The notes under the pieces were generated by a model. That model was given only the letters and a program-made list of their open reading frames with translations. It was not told the origin of the DNA and did no database searches. Shown piece after piece: positions 28,643 to 38,109 of a stretch of DNA of 55,079 nt. The number at the start of each line of letters is the position of its first letter. Position 1 is the stretch's first letter. The stretch is from Rikenellaceae bacterium (GTDB lineage Bacteria; Bacteroidota; Bacteroidia; Bacteroidales; Rikenellaceae): positions 1-55,079 of the forward strand of contig JAIRQC010000060.1 in the NCBI GenBank assembly GCA_031256675.1, given 5' to 3'. The translations under genes and the position numbers were made by a program.

Positions 28643-29692
28643 ATGGATAGAAAATGGTTGTATGGGCTGACTTTGAGACAGTTGAGCGAGACGGTCGCCT
28701 CGCTTGGACTGCCTGCGTTCACCGCCCGGCAAATCGCTTCGTGGATATATAATAAAGGTGTGGCGCAGATCGAGGCCATGACCGACATTTCGCTCAGGGG
28801 GCGCGAGCTGTTAGGGCGCGACCACTGCGTCGGGCGGACAGCCCCCTCGGCGGTCGAAACCTCTGTCGACGGCACAAAAAAATACCTTTTCCGCACGTCG
28901 GGCGGCAACCATATAGAAACGGCGTACATCACCGACGGCGATCGCGCAACGCTTTGCGTGTCATCGCAATGCGGCTGCCGCATGGGGTGCCGCTTCTGCA
29001 TGACGGCACGCGGCGGGTTCGGCGGCAATCTCTCTGCCGGCGAGATACTCAACCAGATACGCTCGATACCCGAAAGCGACGCCCTGACCAACGTCGTATA
29101 CATGGGCATGGGCGAACCGCTCGACAATCTCGACGCTGTGCTTGCCTCGCTCGAGGTTCTCACCTCCGACTGGGGTTACGGCTGGAGCCCGACACGCATA
29201 ACTGTCTCCACCATAGGCGTTCTGCCTGTCTTGAATCGGTTGCTCGACGACAGCCGCGCCCACGTCGCCGTCAGTCTGCACAACCCTTTCCCCGACCAGC
29301 GGGCCTCTGTCATGCCGGTAGAAAAGGTCTGGCCCGTTGCCGAGGTCGTGAGGCTGTTGCGGCGGTACGATTTCTCACACCAGCGGCGCATCAGCTTCGA
29401 ATACATTATGTTCGAGGGATTTAACGACTCTCCCGCCCACATCAGAGAGCTCGCCCGACTGCTCGACGGCCTCAAATGCCGCATCAATCTGATCCGTTTC
29501 CACGCCATTCCCGATTCGCCATTCGTTTCGCCCTCGCCGGAGCGCATGGTCGCCTTTCGCGACGCGCTCACGGCCAAAGGGATAATCACCACCATTCGCG
29601 CCTCGTGCGGCGAAGATATTCGCGCGGCCTGCGGGCTGCTCTCCATCAGGCAGGCTGTCGGTTATGGGCTGTCGGCGCCGAACAGGCCCTAA
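28643..29692 (+). CDS. rlmN: 23S rRNA/tRNA adenine C2-methyltransferase RlmN
   Basis: CGCRMGCRFCMTARGGFGGNLSAGEILNQI..., VVYMGMGEPLDNLD; RlmN motifs. Confidence 0.93.
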   Translation: MDRKWLYGLTLRQLSETVASLGLPAFTARQIASWIYNKGVAQIEAMTDISLRGRELLGRDHCVGRTAPSAVETSVDGTKKYLFRTSGGNHIETAYITDGDRATLCVSSQCGCRMGCRFCMTARGGFGGNLSAGEILNQIRSIPESDALTNVVYMGMGEPLDNLDAVLASLEVLTSDWGYGWSPTRITVSTIGVLPVLNRLLDDSRAHVAVSLHNPFPDQRASVMPVEKVWPVAEVVRLLRRYDFSHQRRISFEYIMFEGFNDSPAHIRELARLLDGLKCRINLIRFHAIPDSPFVSPSPERMVAFRDALTAKGIITTIRASCGEDIRAACGLLSIRQAVGYGLSAPNRP

Positions 29693-31077
29693 TATCCGAG
29701 TATTCTCATCATCGATCGGTAGCTCTGTTCCTTTGCGAACAGGCGTGTGTAGTATTCGTTGTCGCCCTTTTCGCGGTCGATTATGATGTGTTTGGGCGAT
29801 GGGGTGAGGCAGTGCTGAATGCCGCCGAAGCCGCCGAGGGACTCCTGGTAGGCGCCGGTGTGGAAGAAGCCGATGTACTGAGGGTCGCCGTTGAGCTTGG
29901 GGAGGAAGATGGCGTTGGCGTGGGTTTCGCTGCTGTAATAATCTTCGCTGTCGCAGGTGAGGCCGCCGAGGAAAACGCGCTGGTACTCCTTGTCCCAGTT
30001 GTTGATGGCCAGTTGGATGTAACGCTGATTGATGCCCCACGTGTCGGGCAGCGTGGTCATGAACGAACTGTCGATCATGTACCAGCACTCGCGGTCGTTC
30101 TGCTGCTTCTGGTTGATGATCGAAAAGAGGGCCGCGCCGCTCTCGCCGACGGTGAACGATCCGAACTCGGTGAAGATGTGAGGCTCGGTGATCTCCATCT
30201 GCACGCAGAAGTTTTTGATCTGGGCGACGATCTCCTCGGTCATGTACTCGTAGTCGTAGTCGAAGGCCAGCGAGTTCTTGATCGGGAACCCGCCGCCGAT
30301 GTTGAGCGAATCGAGCTCCGGACAGACCTTTTTCAACTCGTAATAGATGCCGAGGCACTTGTTTAGCTCGTTCCAGTAGTAGGCGGTGTCCTTGATGCCG
30401 GTGTTGATGAAAAAGTGGAGCATTTTGAGCTCGAACCGCTTGTTTCCCTTGATCTTGGCCTTGTAGAAGTCGACTATGTCGTTGTAGCGGATGCCGAGGC
30501 GCGAGGTGTAGAAGTCGAACTTGGGCTCCTCCTCGGCGGCGATGCGCAGGCCGAGCTTGCACCGTTTGTTCATACCGTCGAACAGGTCGAGCTCCTCCTT
30601 GTTGTCGAGCACGGGTATGGTGTTGACGAAGCCGCTGTTGACCAGGTTGACGATGTTCTCGACGTAGGCCGGACGCTTGAAACCGTTGCAGACAATGTAA
30701 CAGTCCCTGTCTATCAACCCGCTGTCGTACAGTGCATTGATTATGTGAATGTCGTATGCCGACGAGGTTTCGAGGTGGATGTCGTTTTTGAGCGCCTCTT
30801 CGAGCACGAACGAGAAGTGGGAGCTCTTGGTGCAGTAGCAGTAGTTGTAACTGCTTTTGTAGTCGACCTTTGCCATCGCGACGTTGAACATTCGCTTGGC
30901 GCGGTTGATCTGCGAGGAAATTTTGGGCAGGTAAGTCACTTTGAGCGGCGTGCCGTACTGTTTGATGATGTCCATCAGCGGCACGTCGTGAAAGTTGAGC
31001 TCGTTGTCGATCACAGTAAACTCATCCTGCGGAAACTCGAAGGTCTGCTCGATCAGGTCGATGTACTTGTTTTTCAT
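29689..31077 (-). CDS. Arginine decarboxylase-like fold-III PLP enzyme (~460 aa type)
   Basis: YCTKSSHFSFVLEEALKNDIHLETSSAYDI..., LNIGGGFPIKNSLAFDYDYEYM..., EFGSFTVGESGA. Confidence 0.8.
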   Translation of the reverse strand: MKNKYIDLIEQTFEFPQDEFTVIDNELNFHDVPLMDIIKQYGTPLKVTYLPKISSQINRAKRMFNVAMAKVDYKSSYNYCYCTKSSHFSFVLEEALKNDIHLETSSAYDIHIINALYDSGLIDRDCYIVCNGFKRPAYVENIVNLVNSGFVNTIPVLDNKEELDLFDGMNKRCKLGLRIAAEEEPKFDFYTSRLGIRYNDIVDFYKAKIKGNKRFELKMLHFFINTGIKDTAYYWNELNKCLGIYYELKKVCPELDSLNIGGGFPIKNSLAFDYDYEYMTEEIVAQIKNFCVQMEITEPHIFTEFGSFTVGESGAALFSIINQKQQNDRECWYMIDSSFMTTLPDTWGINQRYIQLAINNWDKEYQRVFLGGLTCDSEDYYSSETHANAIFLPKLNGDPQYIGFFHTGAYQESLGGFGGIQHCLTPSPKHIIIDREKGDNEYYTRLFAKEQSYRSMMRILGY

Positions 31078-31226
31078 TCTATTTTATTGTTGCAATCCGT
31101 CTGTTCTACTTCTGCGATTTTCGTCGAAAGTAGCTCGTTTGGATTCGGCAGGTTTTTTCGGAGTGCAAAGTATGCAAATCTTTTTCGTATAATCAAATTT
31201 TTAGTCGGTTGCGTGCATTTTTTTTA

Positions 31227-31234
31227 TAATTTTG
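31227..31234 (+). promoter_or_regulatory. -7 box TAATTTTG upstream of the HU-like gene
   Basis: TAnnTTTG match, TTG at 31209, ATG at 31254. Confidence 0.5.
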
Positions 31235-31253
31235 CGCGGAAGATCTCTTCGGC

Positions 31254-31976
31254 ATGGAAAATCACAGTATTGTAGGTCGGACGCTGGTCGGTTCGCTGGA
31301 GAGCCACCGCAGGGTCGTGCTGCCAGGTTTTGGGGCCTTTATCCGCAAGCATGAGGGGGGCGAGGTGGCCTTTGTAGAGTTCGTGAGGACAGACGACGGC
31401 GTTATACGTTCGCGGCTCGTCGAACAGACCGGTTTTGCTGACAGCGCGGCTGCGCTGGCTATCGAAAATTATGTCGAACGGCTGCGCAGGGAGCTTGCCG
31501 AGCATGGCTTTTCGCTCATCCCTGGGCTCGGCAGGCTGATCGCCGAGACAGGAGGGGGTTGCCGGTTCGAATATGAGCCCGCCGAGGGTAAGGGAACCTC
31601 TGCGCCCGCCAAAGCCCTCCCCGTTCAGCCCAAATCGCCGCCCGCGCCTGGTGTTTCGGGCTTGGCCAAGCCGACGCCTGTGTCCGGAACCAAGCCGACG
31701 ATTGTGCAGGGAGCGGCTAAACCAATACCTTTATCCGGCTCGACCCCGTCGACGATTGTGCAGGGATTGGCCAAACCTGTGCCTGAATCTGTTTCGGGTG
31801 CACATTACGGGAAACCGAACGAGCCGGAGGTGGTGCTCGAAATGCGGCGGGACCGCAGGCGGCGCCGTGGCGACGCTTTTCTGATAATAGCCGTCATCGC
31901 CGCCCTGATCGCCATCGGGGCCATGATATACGGAATACTCAACAACGCCCCGCACAGGATGCCACTACTTAATTAA
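31254..31976 (+). CDS. HU-CCDC81-type domain protein with Pro-rich repeats and C-terminal TM segment
   Basis: SHRRVVLPGFGAFIRKHEGGEVAFVEFVRTDDGVI...FSLIPGLGRL; KPTPVSGTKPTIVQGAAKPIPL; TM FLIIAVIAALIAIGAMIYGIL. Confidence 0.75.
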   Translation: MENHSIVGRTLVGSLESHRRVVLPGFGAFIRKHEGGEVAFVEFVRTDDGVIRSRLVEQTGFADSAAALAIENYVERLRRELAEHGFSLIPGLGRLIAETGGGCRFEYEPAEGKGTSAPAKALPVQPKSPPAPGVSGLAKPTPVSGTKPTIVQGAAKPIPLSGSTPSTIVQGLAKPVPESVSGAHYGKPNEPEVVLEMRRDRRRRRGDAFLIIAVIAALIAIGAMIYGILNNAPHRMPLLN

Positions 31977-32389
31977 GGGCTTGTTAAAAAATTATATATA
32001 CCTGCAAATACCATCAAAATCGCCCTGCCATAATATATAACCTGCTTAAAATCAATAAACGAGTTATTTGGCGTCAATGCAGGCATTCGTTAAAATTTAT
32101 TTATTGAAAATCTTATATTTTTTAGCTTCGCCTTACCTCAATGTTGGATCGCAAAGGGACGCTCGTCGTTCTTTTCCTCGTCGTTCGGCAGGGTTTCCAT
32201 GCAGGATTGGCCCGCACGCGCTTTCGTTGATTCGCGCCCAGACCATTTTCGAGCAGGCTCAATGATGCTCGGCTTGTCTGTCGTAACTTGCTGCGCTTTC
32301 CGTTGCATAGAATGCCGTTATGCGCATCGTCAGGGGCGAAAAATGAGCTGTAATCTTGTTTGCCAATAAAAAAACACAGCTGTTCAAAG

Positions 32390-32794
32390 ATGACGATTTA
32401 CGAATTTTTTCGAAACGACCGCTTTGCCGCCCTTGCAGGGGTGGAGTTGAGTGATGTGCGCCCGGGTTACGCCCGCGCGACGATGACCGTCACCCCCGAC
32501 CATCTCAACGCAGGCGGGACGGTACAGGGCGGGGCGATATTTACGCTGGCCGATCTGGCGTTCGCCGCCGCCGTCAATGCATACGGCAACCTCGCTGTCT
32601 CGATCCAGAGCAGCATATATTTCCATCGGGGATTGTCCTCGGGCGTGCTTGCGGCCGAGGCGAAGGCGATCAAAGTCGGCGCCAGCATAGCTTCATTCGA
32701 GGCTACGGTCACCGACGAAGCTGGCGAAACGGTGGCGACATTCGTAGCGTCGGCTTACAGAAAAGATGTGACGCTGCCGTTCGCCAAGCCTTAG
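32390..32794 (+). CDS. PaaI-family hotdog thioesterase
   Basis: MTIYEFFRNDRFAALAGVELSDVRPGYARATMTVTPDHLNAGGTVQGGAIFTLADLAFAAAVN. Confidence 0.9.
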   Translation: MTIYEFFRNDRFAALAGVELSDVRPGYARATMTVTPDHLNAGGTVQGGAIFTLADLAFAAAVNAYGNLAVSIQSSIYFHRGLSSGVLAAEAKAIKVGASIASFEATVTDEAGETVATFVASAYRKDVTLPFAKP

Positions 32795-33159
32795 GATCAT
32801 CATCAAAACCGGCCTCCCCGATAGGATAGACCTCGGCTGCGACAAAAGTGAACGTCGCTTTCGTCCGGACGAAAAGGACCGAAAAAAGAGTTCTCAATCG
32901 ACCAGGTGATTGTCACTGAACAGCAGACGACAGCAAACCTCATAAGGATTGCTGTCGTCTTGCGTTTCGGAACATGATCAAAATCCTGCTGCGCGCATAT
33001 CTGCAAGTGCCAGAATGTAGTCGCGTTCGGTGGCGAGCAGATCGTCGACGGCGACTATCTCGAGGAGGGATGCCGCACGACTCTTTCCATTACGGTAGAT
33101 ATGAAACGGCATAATACCCGACATGTCATGATTGAACCGCCGGATGCAGTTATGCATAG

Positions 33160-33376
33160 AAAAACGATTGGCACAGCTACTATAAAACGCACTATGAATA
33201 TTTCAAGGATCGCCGTGCGATCTTTTACGAAAGCCTGCCGGAGAGATGTCATGTGTTCATCGTCAAACTGCTGCCACGCTTCAGCGGAAGCTGCGCACTC
33301 AATCCAGCCAATGTCGAGATGATGTATTTTTCCTGTGGCGAACACTAACAACTTTGTCCGCCGCGTAAATATATGA
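33160..33376 (+). pseudogene. C-terminal remnant of an alpha-2-macroglobulin family protein
   Basis: KNDWHSYYKTHYEYFKDRRAIFYESLPERCHVFIVKLLPRFSGSCALNPANVEMMYF(P)VANTNNFVRRVNI*; upstream stop and one frameshift. Confidence 0.5.
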
Positions 33377-33657
33377 CAAAGAAACGAATAACAAATTATC
33401 TGGACGGCGTCCAGACTGATACTCTTTTCTTGTCGTTTCCCGTGACGGCAGCTATTTCAGGATATACAACTCGTTGGTCGGCGCGTTGATATTGACGCCT
33501 TTGTCCAGCGAACGGTCGACAGAGAAGAGTATCTAAACAATGCCCTGCGATCGAGACTGCTTTCGCCGAAAACGTTTGCTGTCCGGCGCGAAAGTTCTCA
33601 TCATAGAAAAGAATAACCGTTTGACGCGGCGAGCCAGTCTTACCAGTTACGGACGCA

Positions 33658-34953
33658 TTAGATACTGTCCGTGTTATCATTTTCTTCAACACTTTGTTCT
33701 TTGTTAAACGGCACGAACCACGATGCAAGAAAGGCGGGTATGGTGGCGATGGCTACAAATATGAAGAAATTGCGGTATCCAATCCAGTCGCTCAGGTAGC
33801 CGCTCGCCATACCAGGCAACGATACTCCGAGGTTGGCCAGGCTCGATGCGAAGGCATAATGCGCCATCCTGTGGGCGCCAGGAGCGACCTGCTGCATAAT
33901 GAAGATCATCAGCCCTACGAAACCGAATCCGTAACCGAAATATTCGAACACCACAGCCGAGCCGATCGTCCAGAACGACATCGGCTGAAAAACGGACAGC
34001 AAAAGATAGACCAGAAACGGGATATTGAAACAGCAGCAGAGCGTAAAGAGTGTCCGTCGCAGTCCCCGTGCCGAGACGAAGTGCCCTGCGAGGATCGACC
34101 CCAGAATGAACGCTCCGGTTCCGAACGTGCCGACGATGAGGCCTATATCTTCCGTCGAGAGTCCTAATCCCCCGTCGGCAACCGGCGAATTGAGGAACAG
34201 GGGCACGATCTTAATGGCGAACCCCTCGGCCAGACGATAGAACAGTATGAACAGCAGGTACCAGCCGATGTGTCTCTTTTGAAAGAATGTAGTGAAGACG
34301 TTGCCCACTGCGCGCAGCCCATCGTTGAAGTTGTTTATTCGGCTCGCGGCTTCGCCTCCTGACGGCAACATTCTGGCATGGTAAAGGCTCAGCAACAGCA
34401 TCAATCCTGCCGTGATGGCCATGATCGCCATCCAAGCCTGAGCCGGAGATACCGTATTTTTTAACATTCCTGCCAGATAGACCAGTCCGCCTGCGGCCAG
34501 CAGTTTTCCTGTGTTGTAGAAGGCTCCCTGCCATCCCGCATAACGAGCCTGGGCTTTAAGGTCGAGTTCGGTGATGTAGATGCCATCGGTGGCTATGTCG
34601 TGTGTGGAGCCACTGAAAGCGATTACAGCCATCAGCGCGACGGCCCACGGAAAGAAACCTGGCAGCGGCAACGACAAGGCGATCAGTGCAAAGCAGACGC
34701 CGGTAATCATCTGGGTGGTTACGACGAAAAACTTCTTCGTCCGGAACATCTCCATGAAAGGGCTCCACAGCGGTTTGAGCGACCACGGTAGGATGATGAG
34801 CGAAGTCCAAAAAGCGATCTGCGCGTCGGTGATCTGCATGTCGCGCAACATGAGTGCCGAAGCCTGATTGAGCATTACGAATGGCAGCCCCATTGCCATG
34901 TAAACCGTCGGCACCCATAGCAGGGGGGTAATTTTTGCATTTTTATCTTTCAT
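33658..34953 (-). CDS. AmpG-like MFS transporter
   Basis: MKDKNAKITPLLWVPTVYMAMGLPFVMLNQASALMLRDMQITDAQIAFWTSLIILPWSLKPLWSPFME...; many TM segments; ATG overlaps the upstream stop. Confidence 0.85.
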   Translation of the reverse strand: MKDKNAKITPLLWVPTVYMAMGLPFVMLNQASALMLRDMQITDAQIAFWTSLIILPWSLKPLWSPFMEMFRTKKFFVVTTQMITGVCFALIALSLPLPGFFPWAVALMAVIAFSGSTHDIATDGIYITELDLKAQARYAGWQGAFYNTGKLLAAGGLVYLAGMLKNTVSPAQAWMAIMAITAGLMLLLSLYHARMLPSGGEAASRINNFNDGLRAVGNVFTTFFQKRHIGWYLLFILFYRLAEGFAIKIVPLFLNSPVADGGLGLSTEDIGLIVGTFGTGAFILGSILAGHFVSARGLRRTLFTLCCCFNIPFLVYLLLSVFQPMSFWTIGSAVVFEYFGYGFGFVGLMIFIMQQVAPGAHRMAHYAFASSLANLGVSLPGMASGYLSDWIGYRNFFIFVAIATIPAFLASWFVPFNKEQSVEENDNTDSI

Positions 34954-36268
34954 GGCGAGCAGTCTGTTCATATTCTTTTATTGCAGTGGCGAGCATCTCC
35001 CACCATCCATTGTTGATTATATGTACTATGTCGAAGATCATCAATCCGTCCGACCGTTCGAGGTTCATTTTCACCGCGCGCGCAAATCTCGACGCATCTC
35101 CCTTGTAATCTTCGACATACAGTCCGCCCAGAAAAGGGCGTCCGCACAGCAGTTCGCGCGAGTAGTTGCATGCCCCCTCGACACAGAGGTGGTCGCCGTA
35201 AGAGGCCTTGCTGTCTGTTTCGTTGCGGTGACCTCCCGTCGAGGCACGATACTCTTTGACGGTAATATTGCGATAATAGTTGCCGTTGGTATAAACGTCG
35301 AGCAGTTCGGCATAACCGTAGTTTTTGTACTCCGGCGTAGCCCAATCAAAATGGCGCGACGGATCGTAATCGCGACTGGCCCAGTTCACTCCCGCCTCGT
35401 AGTATGACGGATACCATGCCCCTGTGTAGGCGCCGAATCGAATCGAAGGATTGGCCTTTTTCACCTCGGCGCGGGCGCGCTCGAAGAAGCGGTATATGAC
35501 CGAAGCGCGCCATTCTATCCATTTTTTGAACCACGGCCCCTCGATGCGCACGTAGCCGCCGTTGCCGTCTGCCGCCCATTCGTAAATATCTTCGGGGAAA
35601 CGTTCCAACTGCCTGCCGATATATTTCTCGAACTGCGTGCGGGAGAAGTCGGAGAAGTCGGACTGTATGTTGTCGTAGCGTGCGCGGTCAAGGATTAGGC
35701 CGTCGAATGCGAATTTGACGGCCACCTCCCTGAAAAGATCGATTTCGTGCTGCTGCACCTCCGGCAGGGCTGGATTGGCAAAGAGTACTAATTTATCCTT
35801 AATATCGAGTTGCCTGACAAGTCCTTGTTCCGGAACGTAATTTACTGCCTGCCATTCGGGATGGGACGAGTAGAGAATGCCGCGTTTCAGGAGGCCTGTC
35901 CCCTCGGCGAAAGTATTTAGCGAGGCATAGATCTCCAAGCCCTGTTCGTGAGCGCGGGCGATGAATGTATTCACGTAATCGAAATCGGGCCGACGCGCCA
36001 CCCCTTTCCATTCCGTGAGCTGCGAAGTATGTTCGCTCGGATAGACTACCTCACCGGAGGTACCTTTCACATCCAGCACAAGGGCCGTAATGCCCGCCTG
36101 CCTACACCTGTTCACATAATAGCGAATCGAATCTGAGCAGGATAACCGCTCCCAGTTGGCCGAAAGGTCGATCCACATCCATTTGGGTTTGGCACTTTTT
36201 GTCTCCGCATGCATACAGCCTGCGCCGAAGAGCAGGATGGCGGTCATAACGACAAGTATTCTTTTCAT
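34943..36268 (-). CDS. GHL10-like (family 10 glycosylhydrolase-like) protein, paralogue 1
   Basis: WMWIDLSANWERLSCSDSIRYYV...LVLDVKGTSGEVVYPS...DGLILDRARYDNIQSDFSDFSRTQFEKYIG...GAYTGAWYPSYYEAGVNWASRDYDPS. Confidence 0.8.
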   Translation of the reverse strand: MKRILVVMTAILLFGAGCMHAETKSAKPKWMWIDLSANWERLSCSDSIRYYVNRCRQAGITALVLDVKGTSGEVVYPSEHTSQLTEWKGVARRPDFDYVNTFIARAHEQGLEIYASLNTFAEGTGLLKRGILYSSHPEWQAVNYVPEQGLVRQLDIKDKLVLFANPALPEVQQHEIDLFREVAVKFAFDGLILDRARYDNIQSDFSDFSRTQFEKYIGRQLERFPEDIYEWAADGNGGYVRIEGPWFKKWIEWRASVIYRFFERARAEVKKANPSIRFGAYTGAWYPSYYEAGVNWASRDYDPSRHFDWATPEYKNYGYAELLDVYTNGNYYRNITVKEYRASTGGHRNETDSKASYGDHLCVEGACNYSRELLCGRPFLGGLYVEDYKGDASRFARAVKMNLERSDGLMIFDIVHIINNGWWEMLATAIKEYEQTARHER

Positions 36269-38109
36269 CTTATTTCATATTTACCTTCTATCGTAACTTC
36301 ATGGTCGAACGGGGCGAGCAGCGCGTCGATCAGTACGGCACACTCTCCCCTGTTCAATTCGCGCCCTGACCGCACGTCGGCCATATCGAGCGAGGCGCAT
36401 GTCAACCCTTCGCTTCTCTGCCTGACGGAGCTGTTGCACAAGGAGAGCAACGCCACGAGTTTATTCCACGTAACGTTGCCAGGCACGTTGGAAACAGCTT
36501 CAGGATAAAGTTCTCTCAGCCCTTCGGCCAGCAATGCGCATGGGAACGGCTTGTCAGCATCGAACCAGGTTTGGTTTTCCCAGCCCGCATTGGCCCCGCG
36601 TCCCTTGATTATGCCTGTTGCGCCGATGCGCTGCATGGCTTTGAAATGGGGATGAGAAGGTTCTACGTCGAGATACGGCAGCAGGTAGCCGCCCCGTTCC
36701 AGTATCTCGCGTTGCACCTCGCGCACGCACGTTCTGCTCACCGGCCTGTCATGTTGCACGGAGAGTGCAGCCATGATTCCCGCCGCTTGGCCGAGTTGCA
36801 GGACGACAGGTTGCAGCCTGGTGGAGCCGTTTACCAAATTGGTAACCGAGATCGACTTTTCGGCCACGATCAACCCTTCGCAATTTATAGGAAGCATAAC
36901 CCCCATCGGCACGCCATAGGAAGGTACCGGATGAAAATAAAGATCGGGAAGTTCGCTCCACTTCGGATAACGCATATGGTGCTGGTCGACTGGATAGTCG
37001 CCCACGGCGATGCAGGTACGGTAAAGCGGTTGTGGCTGGCAATACGGGTCGGTTATGTGGCCCAGCGTCATGCGCACTGCTCCGTGGATGCGGCGCGACT
37101 CGCGATGGTAGGGGATAAAGGGTAGCATGTCGTCCGTAGGGAATTCATCGTCCGCAAGGCCGTATGTCGAAAAGCCGAGTTCGGTCTGCATGAAGTAAAG
37201 AAAGCCAAGCGAGTGCATCTTGGCCTTTTCTGCGAGAGCCTCCCTTTCGAAGGGTGAGACATTCGTCATATCGGCGTAAAAATCATTACCTTCGATGGGC
37301 CAGTTGATCATGTACCTGCCGCCAGGCAGCCTGCCATACGTGATCATCTTCTCTCTACTCCACAAACGCCCCTTCTCTTTCGGCGCGATGCATGACGGAC
37401 TGTCGCAACAGCACAGATATAGCGAACGGTCGTAACCTTCGGGCCTATCAATAGTCATGTTTATGCCGTAATCGCGCAGTATCATCACGTATGTAAGATC
37501 TTGAATTACGGCGTTAGCCTGTTCGGAAGCTATCTCCTCGCCAGTCGCGTAGCGCGAATCCATTCCAACATCGCAGGCCACGCCCAAGGCTGCGGCCACG
37601 TCGCCGAGTTCCGTCGCGTCGATCAGCACTTTGGCCCAAACCGTTATCTCTGCGCCGTCCCGACGGAGCATAACGCGCCACTTTCCGTCTTCCCATTCTG
37701 CGTTTTTGAAAGTTGTGCGGCGCCATACGGTGAGTTGCGGGCAGGCGGCGGCGATATTGTCAAATATCGCCGCTCCTACCGACGGCTCGAACATAACGTT
37801 ACTCACCCAGCCGGTTTTAAGCGCTTCCGTGCCTCCGTAACGTGACTCGAGCGAGTCGCGAAACTCGGCCCAGAAGCCGCCGCGCAACTTGTAACAGCCG
37901 TCGGTCGCGCTTACGCCCGCCGAAGTGAGCATCCCTCCGAGCCATTCGAACTCTTCGGCGATCAGGGTTTTTGCTCCCATGCGTGCAGACTGTATGCCTG
38001 CCGCCGCTCCGCTTGTGCCGCCGCCCACGACTATCACGTCGTAGCGCTCCTCAGTCCGTGTGCAGGCCAACGCACAAAGACAGCAAAGCGCGATTAACAG
38101 CCTTTTCAC
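36265..38109 (-). CDS. FAD-dependent oxidoreductase, secreted/lipoprotein
   Basis: GTG start at 38109: MKRLLIALCCLCALACTRTEERYDVIVVGGGTSGAAAGIQSARMGAKTLIAEEFEWLGGMLTSAGVS; the longer ORF to 38397 reads antiparallel-to-none extra N-terminus inside the upstream gene. Confidence 0.85.
   Translation of the reverse strand: MKRLLIALCCLCALACTRTEERYDVIVVGGGTSGAAAGIQSARMGAKTLIAEEFEWLGGMLTSAGVSATDGCYKLRGGFWAEFRDSLESRYGGTEALKTGWVSNVMFEPSVGAAIFDNIAAACPQLTVWRRTTFKNAEWEDGKWRVMLRRDGAEITVWAKVLIDATELGDVAAALGVACDVGMDSRYATGEEIASEQANAVIQDLTYVMILRDYGINMTIDRPEGYDRSLYLCCCDSPSCIAPKEKGRLWSREKMITYGRLPGGRYMINWPIEGNDFYADMTNVSPFEREALAEKAKMHSLGFLYFMQTELGFSTYGLADDEFPTDDMLPFIPYHRESRRIHGAVRMTLGHITDPYCQPQPLYRTCIAVGDYPVDQHHMRYPKWSELPDLYFHPVPSYGVPMGVMLPINCEGLIVAEKSISVTNLVNGSTRLQPVVLQLGQAAGIMAALSVQHDRPVSRTCVREVQREILERGGYLLPYLDVEPSHPHFKAMQRIGATGIIKGRGANAGWENQTWFDADKPFPCALLAEGLRELYPEAVSNVPGNVTWNKLVALLSLCNSSVRQRSEGLTCASLDMADVRSGRELNRGECAVLIDALLAPFDHEVTIEGKYEIR

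Noticed and set aside
32000-32360. Possible transposase fragment downstream of the HU-like gene
   Set aside because: No catalytic motif or coherent frame could be read on either strand.
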